Below, piece after piece: positions 22,046 through 29,894 of a DNA stretch of 29,894 nucleotides. The notes under the pieces were generated by a model that saw only the letters and a list, made by a program, of their open reading frames with translations, had not been told where the DNA came from and did not search any database. Made by a program: the position numbers and the translations under genes. Origin of the DNA: Methanobacterium sp. (lineage in GTDB: Archaea; Methanobacteriota; Methanobacteria; Methanobacteriales; Methanobacteriaceae). The stretch covers positions 1-29,894 of the forward strand of contig JASEIM010000023.1 in the NCBI GenBank assembly GCA_030017655.1. Direction: 5' to 3'. Every line of letters begins with the position of its first letter. The stretch's first letter is position 1.

Positions 22046-22384
22046 CTAATTTTGAACCATTATCAATTTTCCTGTTTTTGGGTCTTTATAAACTGTTCCC
22101 ATTTCAGTATAGCCCTCTCCTGTTCCAGAAGATGTTAAAGGAGTTTCATTAATTTCTTTACCCATCTGAACTTCTGCAACCTGTTTCATGGCTTGCATAG
22201 TTTCCTGACGTTCCTGGGGCGTCATATCATTGAAAAGAACATTTTGCATGTTCCATGATAAAACAAGAAAAATAAGGAAGCCCACAGAGAGAACCAGCAT
22301 TGCATCTACCAGGTTTGCTGAACCAGCCATGGGATCTTCATCGCTTGCATCATTAAATAATCTGCGTTTATGTTTTCGGAGCAT
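22046..22384 (-). CDS. DUF2149-type membrane protein, partner of ExbB-like channel
   Basis: The 112-residue protein has a short basic N-terminus, a DPMAGSANLVDAMLVLSVGF segment leading into one membrane span (residues about 25-45), and an extracytoplasmic Gln/Thr/Glu-rich tail. This matches the methanogen DUF2149 family and has the topology of ExbD/TolR/MotB, with an Asp (in NLVDAM) at the start of the span where ExbD has its proton-binding Asp. GGTGAT precedes the ATG. It overlaps the channel gene by 17 bases, so the two are coupled. Confidence 0.75.
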   Translation of the reverse strand: MLRKHKRRLFNDASDEDPMAGSANLVDAMLVLSVGFLIFLVLSWNMQNVLFNDMTPQERQETMQAMKQVAEVQMGKEINETPLTSSGTGEGYTEMGTVYKDPKTGKLIMVQN

Positions 22385-23021
22385 TTTTCATCACCTCAAG
22401 AACAGATTCTGCAAGAGCTTCTAAATTAGATATCTGCTCCTCATACCATCTTCTTCGAACCTTTGAAATCACATATGCGACTCCTCCAGCAGCAAGCCCT
22501 ACAACTGTAGTATCAAATGCTATTATTATTGCATCAGCAAGCCCTTGTATGTCACCAGCACCTAAAGCGGCTAATCCCGGACCCATAGGGATTAAGGTAC
22601 CCATAAGGCCTAATGTAGGCCCTAATCTGGTTACAATATCGGTTTTTTCAATGCGTTTAGCTGCTTTAAGCTCTTCATTTTCAATTAACTTCCGGGTTAA
22701 TGCTTCTCTGGATGTTGGACCTATTTTATGGCTGTTTGCCAAGTCTATAAGAATATTTTTATGTTCTCGGGATAAGTCACTGGATTCTACCATCCTTATT
22801 ATTTCTTCAGAGGTGCCGGGATTTGATACAGATAGTATCATAGCTTCAATTTGCTTAACGTTAATTTTGTTTCTGTGATAGAATTCGTATAAAAGACTTC
22901 CAAATGTAATGATGGCATATCCCATAAAGAGTAAAAGACCAATAATTACTGGAATTAGAAGACCCTGTGAAATTGCATGTAATATATCACTTAATGCTCC
23001 ATTGATTAATTCTGCCGCCAT
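22368..23021 (-). CDS. MotA/TolQ/ExbB proton channel family protein
   Basis: The 217-residue protein has three predicted membrane spans: one near residues 18-38, and two after the cytoplasmic stretch, in the signature region RLGPTLGLMGTLIPMGPGLA and AFDTTVVGLAAGGVAYVISK. These are diagnostic of MotA/TolQ/ExbB proton channels, with the conserved Thr in the last span. With the overlapping DUF2149 gene it forms a likely two-component ion-driven motor. GGTGG lies before the ATG. The function in archaea is not established; driving of a surface process is inferred from the upstream secreted-protein gene. Confidence 0.82.
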   Translation of the reverse strand: MAAELINGALSDILHAISQGLLIPVIIGLLLFMGYAIITFGSLLYEFYHRNKINVKQIEAMILSVSNPGTSEEIIRMVESSDLSREHKNILIDLANSHKIGPTSREALTRKLIENEELKAAKRIEKTDIVTRLGPTLGLMGTLIPMGPGLAALGAGDIQGLADAIIIAFDTTVVGLAAGGVAYVISKVRRRWYEEQISNLEALAESVLEVMKNAPKT

Positions 23022-23052
23022 TGAACCACCAATAATAAAGAAATAGGGTATT

Positions 23053-23853
23053 TTAACCTATTAATCCTTTAAAGTAACCAACCACAATAAGAATTACTAT
23101 TATTAATCCACCCAAAATGGCATAAATTGTTTTTCCATCATCTGAGGAACGGGATGTGGTTGCATTGGTAATCTCATAGGAGTTTCCCTGTGCTGGCGGG
23201 TTTAAGCTTTGGATGGATTCGATTCCCCCTTGTGACTTTGTCACGTTTTTAAGTGCGTTAGTGAGATTTGTTTTTTTCTTAGTGCTTTTAGTATTTGTTA
23301 TGCTGGTTGTATTGCCGGTTCCGGTGCTATTACCAGTTCCAGTAGTATTCTTTTTAACGGTTAATGTATCTGAAACATCTTCAGGTGCTGTAAAAGTCAT
23401 ACCATCAATTACAGGGTCTGGATTAACAGAGATGTAGTGTGCATTAGCAGTTATAGTTTTTCCTTCCAATTCTGAGGGTATTGTGATATAAATAATTAAT
23501 GTTTTCATTCCTCCTCCGCTTGAACCTTTTTTAAGGTTTTGAGACTGCCATATTCCGGTAGCTGCAGTGAAGTTATTATTTCCACCGGAGCCTGATGGAT
23601 TTAATAGATAAGCGCTTTTATCTAACTCTATACCATTACCTTTAATTGTAACTAAAAGCTTTAAATTTTTAAAGCTATCGTAAATTCCATTATTTTTTTG
23701 AACTATTGTCACTGTAACATTATCACCTACATCAGCTGTTTTTTTATCAAATGTCACAGTTAATGTAAGTGGATCTACAGCAGAAATTGCTCCTGCTGTA
23801 GAAAGAACCATGAATAACATCAACATTATTGAATATATCATTTTATTTTTCAT
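23053..23853 (-). CDS. Secreted, C-terminally anchored surface protein
   Basis: The 266-residue protein has a signal peptide (MIYSIMLMLFMVLSTAGAIS, then AVDP), a beta-rich CARDB/BatD-like domain (LTVTFDKKTADVGDNVTVTI), a Thr/Asn/Ser-rich linker with many N-x-S/T sequons, and a C-terminal membrane anchor (TIYAILGGLIIVILIVVGYF). It is probably a glycosylated protein of the outer face. ATG 23853 was chosen because AAGGAGGGG lies 6 bases upstream; an ATG at 23877 would place that site inside the gene. It is first in a tight leftward group with the ExbB-like and DUF2149 genes, so it may be the extracellular partner of that motor. Confidence 0.72.
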   Translation of the reverse strand: MKNKMIYSIMLMLFMVLSTAGAISAVDPLTLTVTFDKKTADVGDNVTVTIVQKNNGIYDSFKNLKLLVTIKGNGIELDKSAYLLNPSGSGGNNNFTAATGIWQSQNLKKGSSGGGMKTLIIYITIPSELEGKTITANAHYISVNPDPVIDGMTFTAPEDVSDTLTVKKNTTGTGNSTGTGNTTSITNTKSTKKKTNLTNALKNVTKSQGGIESIQSLNPPAQGNSYEITNATTSRSSDDGKTIYAILGGLIIVILIVVGYFKGLIG

Positions 23854-24183
23854 TTTATTCCCCTCCTTAAATTTCATAGTTTTTTAGTATATCTCGTATA
23901 ATATGGTATAATCCCAAAAAAAGGCTATAAATTGCCTATTTGTGATAATTCCTAGGTTTAATTCAATTTATTATGTAACACTTGGCTTTTAATTGGTATT
24001 ATGAAGTACCTGGTTATATAAAGTGATTCTTATTATAATTAATGCATATATATACGTATCGATATTTCATTAATGACATTTAATTGATATTAAATAGAAA
24101 TATAGAAAATAAAGTAAGATCACAATATGTTTATTAACTCGTATCGCAAACAATATTTTATCTGAAATATATCGAGGGGTTAC
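23854..24183. other. 330-base divergent intergenic region with promoters
   Basis: No gene is seen. On the + strand a good TATA box, TTATATAAAG (24015-24024), lies about 140 bases before the BtuF-like gene and would give a long leader. CGTATCG occurs twice (24055-24061, 24140-24146), and ATATATCG lies at 24167-24174 just before the GAGGGGT ribosome binding site. On the minus strand, AT-rich boxes near 23893-23905 may serve the secreted-protein gene. Confidence 0.5.
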
Positions 24184-25254
24184 ATGAATAATCAAAAGAC
24201 ACTAATAATCATTGCAATTGCAATCATAGTAGTTATTGCTTTAATTGGAACGTATATGGCATATCAAGGGGCTGGTTCCATTTCAAATAATCAAATTACA
24301 GACATGATAGGAAGAACTGTCGACATGCCCGCAGAAGTTAATAGAGTTTACTCTCTTAGTTCTTCATCTACAGTGCAGCTTTACATGCTTGCGCCTGATA
24401 AAATGGTGGGTTGGGATGCTCAAAGATCCAAAGAGGAAAATGTTTATATGTCTGCTAAGTATAAAAATCTTCCAGTTTACGGTGGGGGGAAAAAAGACGC
24501 TAATTATGAATCTATAATCTCATCAAATCCTGATATTATCTTGATTGGCCATGGTGGAACTGTAGAAGACGTTAATAAAATACAGCAAAAATTTGGCCAT
24601 ATTCCGGCTCTAGATGTGGAAGGAGATAATAATTTAACCAGCATAGTTCCCTCAATTAAATTTTTAGGCAATATACTCGGGGAATCGAATAAAGCAGAGG
24701 AATTAATAGATTACTACAATAGAATTTTAAATCAGGTTAATAGTACAGTGGCAACCATTCCAGAAAATGAAAAGAAAAAGGTTTACTATGCACAGGATCC
24801 AGATGGTTTAAAATCATATGCTGCAGGCGCCCAGCATACAAACCTGATTGACATCTGTGGAGGAGTTAACGCTGTTCAAGTCCCAATAAAAAAGGGTGGT
24901 GTAGCAGTATCCATGGAATTAATTATAAAATGGAATCCTGATGTAATCATTACCAGTAATCAGCAGTTTTACAAAACTGTGTATTCAAACCCCCAGTGGC
25001 AGACAATAAACGCAGTTAAAAATAAAGAAGTGTATTTAGTGCCTCAATCACCTTATAACTGGTTTGAAGGTCCACCGGGAGCTAATACAATAATGGGCAT
25101 TCCATGGACTGCAAAAGTACTCTATCCTGATAAATTCAAGGATATGGACTTAAAAGGGCTTACAAAGGAGTTTTATTCTAACTTCTACCATTATAACTTG
25201 ACTGATGAACAGGTTACAGATATATTGAGCTGTTCAGGACTAAAAGAATTTTAG
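24184..25254 (+). CDS. BtuF/FepB-family substrate-binding protein, membrane anchored
   Basis: The 356-residue protein has an N-terminal anchor (TLIIIAIAIIVVIALIGTYM) without a lipobox Cys, then a class III (helical-linker) binding-protein fold: DMIGRTVDMPAEVNRVYSLS, YESIISSNPDIILIG, and NWFEGPPGANTIMGIPWTAK near the C-terminus. The family binds iron chelates, cobalamin or, in the MolA branch, molybdate and tungstate. The nearby Mo/W genes make the MolA option attractive, but annotation as iron or cobalamin uptake is equally allowed by the sequence. GAGGGGT lies 3 bases before the ATG. Permease and ATPase genes follow without gaps. Confidence 0.82.
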   Translation: MNNQKTLIIIAIAIIVVIALIGTYMAYQGAGSISNNQITDMIGRTVDMPAEVNRVYSLSSSSTVQLYMLAPDKMVGWDAQRSKEENVYMSAKYKNLPVYGGGKKDANYESIISSNPDIILIGHGGTVEDVNKIQQKFGHIPALDVEGDNNLTSIVPSIKFLGNILGESNKAEELIDYYNRILNQVNSTVATIPENEKKKVYYAQDPDGLKSYAAGAQHTNLIDICGGVNAVQVPIKKGGVAVSMELIIKWNPDVIITSNQQFYKTVYSNPQWQTINAVKNKEVYLVPQSPYNWFEGPPGANTIMGIPWTAKVLYPDKFKDMDLKGLTKEFYSNFYHYNLTDEQVTDILSCSGLKEF

Positions 25255-25263
25255 GTGAGTGAA

Positions 25264-26301
25264 TTGTTTAAATCGAAAATCAGGGAAAAAATCGCGGCAC
25301 ATGAGATTTCAATAACTGCATTGATGATCATCCCGCTGATTCTCCTGTTTTTCATCTCATTTCTTATTGGAAGGTATCCAGTATCTCCAAATGAAGTTAT
25401 AATGGCCATAGCATCTAAATTGTCTTTAATAAACTCCACTTTATCTCCTGCAGTTAACACCATCATTTTTGATATAAGACTACCCCGAATACTTGCTGCA
25501 ATGATGGTTGGAGCCTCCTTATCAGTTGCAGGGGCATCTTTTCAAGGATTGTTCCAGAATCCGCTGGTTTCTCCAGATAAATTGGGTGTTTCGGCCGGTG
25601 CAGGATTTGGAGCAGCCTTTGCAATTCTTTTTTCAGCCAGCGTGTTTATGATACAGTTTTCGGCTTTTGCATGGGGTATAATAGCTGTTGGTTTAACCTA
25701 CTTTTTAGGGAGAACTTTTAAAGGCACTTCAATGCTTACCCTGGTTTTATGCGGAATTGCAGTTGCATCATTCTTTTCAGCACTGCTATCTCTGATTAAA
25801 TATGTCGCAGATCCCTACGGACAGCTGCAGACCATTGTATTCTGGCTTATGGGAAGTCTGGCATCAGTAAATAATCTGGATATAATTATAATGGGAATCC
25901 CGATAGCCATAGGTACAATAATTCTCTTATTGATACGATGGAGGATAAATGTCCTTTCTATGGGTGAAGAGGAAGCCCAAACGCTGGGAGTGAATACAAA
26001 AAGGTTACAGGCAATTATAATTATCTGCTGTACAATTGTAACTGCCTCAGCAGTAAGTATATGTGGTATTATTGGATGGATTGGGCTTGTAATACCCCAT
26101 ATAGCCAGAATGATAGTTGGACCTGATCATAAAGTGCTTTTACCTGCAAGTATTATTTTAGGTGCATTTTTCCTTTTATTAATAGATAATGTTGCCAGAA
26201 CAATCACAACCACTGAAATTCCCCTTGGAATCTTAACTGCTATAATAGGTGCTCCATTCTTCTTATATCTTCTTATGAAAAGCAAGGAGGTGTGGTCATG
26301 A
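25264..26301 (+). CDS. BtuC/FecCD-family ABC permease
   Basis: The roughly 345-residue protein has about ten hydrophobic segments and the FecCD signatures LPRILAAMMVGASLSVAGAS, FQNPLVSPDKLGVSAGAGFG and GWIGLVIPHIARMIVGPDHK. It is the transmembrane dimer of a type II importer fed by the preceding binding protein. TTG 25264 follows GGTGAG by 4 bases; a GTG at 25255, directly after the upstream stop, is the alternative and would add three residues. The stop overlaps the ATPase ATG by four bases (ATGA). Confidence 0.88.
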   Translation: MFKSKIREKIAAHEISITALMIIPLILLFFISFLIGRYPVSPNEVIMAIASKLSLINSTLSPAVNTIIFDIRLPRILAAMMVGASLSVAGASFQGLFQNPLVSPDKLGVSAGAGFGAAFAILFSASVFMIQFSAFAWGIIAVGLTYFLGRTFKGTSMLTLVLCGIAVASFFSALLSLIKYVADPYGQLQTIVFWLMGSLASVNNLDIIIMGIPIAIGTIILLLIRWRINVLSMGEEEAQTLGVNTKRLQAIIIICCTIVTASAVSICGIIGWIGLVIPHIARMIVGPDHKVLLPASIILGAFFLLLIDNVARTITTTEIPLGILTAIIGAPFFLYLLMKSKEVWS

Positions 26302-27077
26302 GTCATTTAATGGAAATGATAAATGGAACTTTCTCCTATAACGGAAGCGAAAATATTTTTGAGGATATTAATTTTTCAGTTGAAAAAGGAGATGTTTTCT
26401 GTATTTTAGGGGCAAATGGTGCCGGTAAAACTACTCTGATTAAATGTTTAAATGGTTTAATGAGATTAAGTTCTGGAAAAGTTCTCTTGAATGGTAAAGA
26501 TATTTATTCCCTTAACCACTCTGAAATAGCCAAAAATATAGGCCATATTCCTCAAATACATAATTCCACATTTTCATTTAGTGTGCTGGATGTAGTATTA
26601 ATGGGAAGAGCACCCCATCTGGATATATTTTCTTCTCCCAGCGAAAAAGACATTAAAATCGCTAAAAAATCCTTAAAATCCCTTAACATTTATCATATGA
26701 AAGATAAACCTTACACTGAAATCAGTGGAGGAGAACAGCAGCTTGTTTTTATTGCAAGGATCTTAACACAGGAACCAGACGTTTTACTTCTGGATGAACC
26801 CACTTCTCATCTCGATTTTGGTAATCAAATACGTACACTTAATATTATTGAAAAATTAGCTAAAAATGGCCTTTCTGTCATAATGTCTTCTCATTTCCCT
26901 GATCATGCCTTTATTTCATCAAATAAAGTGGCAATAATGAAAGGAAAAAATTTTATTGATATCGGCGCTCCGGATGAGGTAATAACCGAAGAAAACATGG
27001 AAAAGGCCTATGGAATTAAGGTAAAAATTGCAGATATGGATCATAGAAGGGCATGCGTTCCATTAAAGATAAAATAG
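26298..27077 (+). CDS. BtuD/FepC-family ABC transporter ATPase
   Basis: The 259-residue ATPase has Walker A LGANGAGKTT, a Q-loop in HIPQIH, the signature ISGGEQQ, Walker B VLLLDEPTSHLD and the switch His in MSSHFPDHA. It powers the BtuC-like permease. ATG 26298 was chosen over GTG 26292 because GGAGGT ends 7 bases before it and the overlap with the permease stop is the usual ATGA. It converges on the tupC gene, with 18 bases between stop codons, so the two importers face each other. Confidence 0.88.
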   Translation: MSHLMEMINGTFSYNGSENIFEDINFSVEKGDVFCILGANGAGKTTLIKCLNGLMRLSSGKVLLNGKDIYSLNHSEIAKNIGHIPQIHNSTFSFSVLDVVLMGRAPHLDIFSSPSEKDIKIAKKSLKSLNIYHMKDKPYTEISGGEQQLVFIARILTQEPDVLLLDEPTSHLDFGNQIRTLNIIEKLAKNGLSVIMSSHFPDHAFISSNKVAIMKGKNFIDIGAPDEVITEENMEKAYGIKVKIADMDHRRACVPLKIK

Positions 27078-27095
27078 AAATCAGAATTTCATTTT

Positions 27096-28157
27096 TTAAA
27101 ATACATGAACTGCAGATGCTTTGAAATGCATCCAGATTGGAGTTCCAATATTTATTTGAAGATCAACAAGAGATTTTCGGGTAATGAAAACAGTAAATAA
27201 TTCTCCGCCATCAACTATGAGTTTTATCAAGGATCCAGTGTCAATTATTTCTTTTACATGGCCTTTAATAGCATTTCTTGCACTTGTTTCAATTTTTTCC
27301 ATTGACACAGTGATTTCATCAGGTCTTATACATAAATTCACCTCTCCTGATTTATCACTAACTCCAAACACGGTAATCTGGCCAGTATCTATGCTAATCA
27401 TTCCATTTTCATGTTCTTCTACTGTTCCATCCATTACATTTTCAATTCCCACAAAATCAGCTACAAATTTATTTTTTGGAGTTTTAAAGATTTCATCAGT
27501 AGATCCAGATTGACAAATCTTTCCATTACTCATTATAACCATTCTATCTGCTAATTTCCTGCCTTGAAATAAGTCATGGGTGGTCATTAGGATTGTTGTT
27601 TCAAATTCGCTGTTAATTTTCAGGATTAATTCTTCCATTTTCTTAGTAGATATAGGGTCAAGGTTTGCTGTAGGTTCATCCAGTAGCAACAATTTAGGAT
27701 CTGTAATCATTGCTCTTGCAAGTGCCAGTCTTTGTGTTTCACCACCAGATAATTTAAGGGCATTTCTATTTTCATAACCCTTTAGTCCAATGGTTTCAAT
27801 GGTTTCTTTTACTCTGGTTTCAATATCTTTTTTGTCTCCTCTAATTTTTAAACCAAAAGCTATATTATCATAAACACTTGCTTTAAAGGCAAGTGGCTTT
27901 TGAAAAACCATCCCTATTTGCCTTCTTATTTCTAAACGACTTTTAGTAGATTTGTTTGCATCATGCCCCTCAAAATACACAGTTCCTGACGATGGTTTTT
28001 CCAATAGATCAATTAATCTAAGTAAAACAGTTTTACCAGAGCCAGTTGGCCCTACAAGTGCAGTACTTGTTCCCTTTTCTATTTTCATGTTTATATCTTT
28101 AAGTACCTGGAGATTCTCGTAATTCTTGTAGACATTATCCATTTCTACTATGTGCAT
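27096..28157 (-). CDS. tupC: Tungstate/molybdate ABC ATPase (TupC/WtpC type)
   Basis: The 353-residue protein has Walker A LVGPTGSGKT, signature LSGGETQR, Walker B LLLLDEPTANLD and H-loop TTHDLFQGR in its first 230 residues. A C-terminal regulatory domain of about 110 residues follows (NAIKGHVKEIIDTGSLIKLI; WMHFKASAVHVF), of the TOBE/Mop type that in ModC and WtpC binds oxyanion. It energises the TupB permease encoded upstream. ATG 28157 follows AGGTGG; the GTG at 28166 is within that site. The gap to tupB is 38 bases. Choice between the tup and wtp names rests on the single small permease and on TupA motifs. Confidence 0.85.
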   Translation of the reverse strand: MHIVEMDNVYKNYENLQVLKDINMKIEKGTSTALVGPTGSGKTVLLRLIDLLEKPSSGTVYFEGHDANKSTKSRLEIRRQIGMVFQKPLAFKASVYDNIAFGLKIRGDKKDIETRVKETIETIGLKGYENRNALKLSGGETQRLALARAMITDPKLLLLDEPTANLDPISTKKMEELILKINSEFETTILMTTHDLFQGRKLADRMVIMSNGKICQSGSTDEIFKTPKNKFVADFVGIENVMDGTVEEHENGMISIDTGQITVFGVSDKSGEVNLCIRPDEITVSMEKIETSARNAIKGHVKEIIDTGSLIKLIVDGGELFTVFITRKSLVDLQINIGTPIWMHFKASAVHVF

Positions 28158-28195
28158 TATTTCCACCTAACTGACAACTGTATATTAATTTTATT

Positions 28196-28885
28196 TTATT
28201 CTCTGCCCTGCAGATAGTTTAACATTAGATTTATTATGAGAGCAATTGCGAGCAATATTATTCCTAAAGCTATTGAAAGCTCTATATTACCCTTAGAAGT
28301 TTCAAGAGATATTGTAGTGGTAAAAACCCTTGTAAAACCTCTTATATTGCCACCAATAAGTATGGCTACACCTACTTCAGAAATTGCCCTTCCAAAACCA
28401 AGTATAACCGCACCCATTATTGCATACCGTGCCTCTTTTATAATAGTGATTATAGTTTGGGATGCACTGGCCCCAAGTGAGATGGCCAGCTCTTTTACCT
28501 GATTACTAACACCTACAAGGGCTGTAATTGTGAAACCTATAAGAATAGGCAAAATTAATAATGTCTGACCTATAATCATACCTTCTGGCGTGAAAAGAAG
28601 GTTTAGATCTGCTAATGGGCCTCGTTGAGATATTAATAAGAACAAAAAAAGTCCAACTAAGACTGTAGGCACACTGTAAAGTGTTTGGATGAGATTAATT
28701 AAAGTACGTTTACCAAAAAAATCATAATAATATATTATTCCTCCAAGGGGTATTGCTATTAATGAAGCTAATAAAGTTGCTGATAGTGAAATGTAAAGAC
28801 TTCTTATTGTTATTTCAATAACTTCAGGATTAAGCGTTGTTATTAAATATATGGCCTGTTCTATTGCTCCAAGGATTTCGTTCAA
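28196..28885 (-). CDS. tupB: Tungstate ABC permease (TupB), TTG start
   Basis: The 229-residue permease has about five membrane spans and an EAA-type loop (ELAISLGASASQTIITIIKE, then GRAISEVG), which contacts the ATPase. The short length and the sequence TLYSVPTVLVGLFLFLLISQ fit TupB rather than the longer ModB/WtpB. It starts at TTG 28883-28885, exactly 3 bases after GGTGAT, and no better start is seen. It lies between tupA and tupC. Confidence 0.87.
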   Translation of the reverse strand: MNEILGAIEQAIYLITTLNPEVIEITIRSLYISLSATLLASLIAIPLGGIIYYYDFFGKRTLINLIQTLYSVPTVLVGLFLFLLISQRGPLADLNLLFTPEGMIIGQTLLILPILIGFTITALVGVSNQVKELAISLGASASQTIITIIKEARYAIMGAVILGFGRAISEVGVAILIGGNIRGFTRVFTTTISLETSKGNIELSIALGIILLAIALIINLMLNYLQGRE

Positions 28886-28990
28886 TTCATCACCAAAAAG
28901 AGTGTACTATTGAAATAATTTACATGTCGAAATATAAGAAGTTTCTGAATATCTAAATAAAATTAAAAATAAAAAATTAAGAAGCCCTGA

Positions 28991-29894
28991 TTATGCAGGG
29001 ACCGGATTGCTTAATAAGGGAGTAATCAATGCTGGCACTGGATTAGTTATTATTGGGGTAAATAATGACTGTCCAAACTTGTCTTTACCATAATTACCAA
29101 TTATTTGCTGACCTTCTGAGGAAACCAGGAAGTTTACAAAATTGTTTGCTGCTTCTGTGTTTGTTTTTGGATGTTTTTGCTGATTAACTGGTATTGCTGT
29201 GTAAATATTTAAAAGATCTTTACCTGTTGATATTAATGGTACGAGGTCGATTTTTCCTTCTTTTGTAAATGCAAGGAATGTTCCTGAATCGGTTATTGTG
29301 TAAGCATTTTTTTCATTTGCAACTACTAGGGTGTCTCCCATACCTTTACCACTTTCTATATACCATGAACCTGATTTTGTGACATTTTCATAGCCAACTC
29401 CTGAAGAATTCCAGAGTTTCTTTTCTCTGGAGTGTGTACCTGAATCATCTCCACGAGATACAAATTTAACCTGATCAGGATTTGCCTGTCCTTCTTCAGC
29501 TATTTTTTTAAATGCTTCTGTTGCATTCAATCCTTTAATTCCTGCAGGATCATCTGCAGGACCTATAATCCAGAAATGGTTGTATGCAAATTCTGTACGG
29601 TTTGTACCGAAACCATCTTTAACAAATGCTTCTTCGCGTTTTTTATCGTGCACAAGCATAAGATCCACGTCCCCTTTTTCACCGTACTGTATGGCTATAC
29701 CTGTACCTCCTGATACGACCTGTACGTCCACGCCAGGATACTTTTTCTCAAAAGCGGCTTCTACTTCTTTTAAAAGTCCAGTGTCTTCTAAACTGGTAGT
29801 TGTTGAAATACGCAATACGGATGTATCTGGACTACTACTTGCTGAATAAGTATAAATACCTACTCCAGCAATTACTATGATTATTATAGCGATT
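28991..29894 (-). CDS. tupA: Tungstate-binding protein TupA (N-terminus cut by window edge)
   Basis: The visible 300 codons include the end of a membrane/signal segment (IIIIVIAGVGIYTYSASSS) and the full binding domain. It begins ISTTTSLEDTGLLKEVEAAF, which carries the TTTS oxyanion motif of TupA, and continues with VVSGGTGIAIQYGEKGDVDL and FVSRGDDSGTHSREKKLW. The TTG at 29815 is not the start, because the reading frame stays open through the signal segment to the window edge. The C-terminus carries a repeated NPVPALIT/NPVPA tail of unknown role. TupA binds tungstate with high selectivity for import. It is the first of three genes and lies 105 bases before tupB. Confidence 0.87.
   Translation of the reverse strand, partial: IAIIIIVIAGVGIYTYSASSSPDTSVLRISTTTSLEDTGLLKEVEAAFEKKYPGVDVQVVSGGTGIAIQYGEKGDVDLMLVHDKKREEAFVKDGFGTNRTEFAYNHFWIIGPADDPAGIKGLNATEAFKKIAEEGQANPDQVKFVSRGDDSGTHSREKKLWNSSGVGYENVTKSGSWYIESGKGMGDTLVVANEKNAYTITDSGTFLAFTKEGKIDLVPLISTGKDLLNIYTAIPVNQQKHPKTNTEAANNFVNFLVSSEGQQIIGNYGKDKFGQSLFTPIITNPVPALITPLLSNPVPA

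Overview
The window is from a low-GC methanogenic archaeon, very probably a Methanobacterium-like member of the Methanobacteriales. The basis is a complete tungsten-type formylmethanofuran dehydrogenase operon in the order fwdHFGDACB, a methyl-coenzyme M reductase activation ATPase (AtwA/component A2), a stand-alone 6-phospho-3-hexuloisomerase, archaeal TATA-type promoters, GGTGA/GGAGG ribosome binding sites and several families confined mostly to methanogens. No rRNA, tRNA, insertion sequence or CRISPR array was seen.

Layout. 1-2016: a cupin gene cut by the left edge and a NapH-like membrane ferredoxin, divergent from a TrmB-type regulator. 2122-2692: a DUF2124-type gene preceded by an unlisted 31-residue membrane peptide. 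2771-5378: NifX-like protein, UPF0251/DUF134 DNA-binding protein and AtwA, all leftward; two near-identical promoter/operator modules precede the first two. 5626-7865: a PfkB sugar or nucleoside kinase with a non-ATG start and a long coiled-coil protein. 7940-9529: a ModE-like winged-helix regulator with a periplasmic-binding-protein-like domain, divergent from hxlB. 9530-9892: an array of small hairpins. 9893-13992: a membrane-anchored nitroreductase-like protein, then fdhD, a carboxymuconolactone-decarboxylase-like gene, moaA and mobB. 14557-21286: a small Cys-containing protein, then the fwd operon with a promoter rich in inverted repeats and a hairpin terminator at its end. 21341-23853: an ExbB/MotA-type channel cluster with a glycoprotein-like secreted protein. 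24184-27077: a BtuFCD-family ABC importer. 27096-29894: a TupABC/WtpABC tungstate importer, its binding protein cut by the right edge.

How it works together. Much of the window concerns tungsten/molybdenum enzymes: oxyanion uptake (TupABC, perhaps also the BtuFCD-family importer), pterin cofactor synthesis (MoaA), cofactor maturation (MobB), sulfur-ligand insertion (FdhD), a putative oxyanion-responsive regulator, and the consumer, FwdABCD with its ferredoxins FwdF, FwdG and FwdH. FwdH joins a helix-turn-helix to a two-cluster ferredoxin and sits next to two TGTGT-N7-ACACA operators, so it is a candidate redox-sensing autoregulator. The most useful new signals are that promoter, the shared palindrome upstream of the NifX-like and DUF134 genes, the tandem repeat between fwdH and fwdF, the hairpin array after hxlB, and two genes that seem to start at ATT or CTG.
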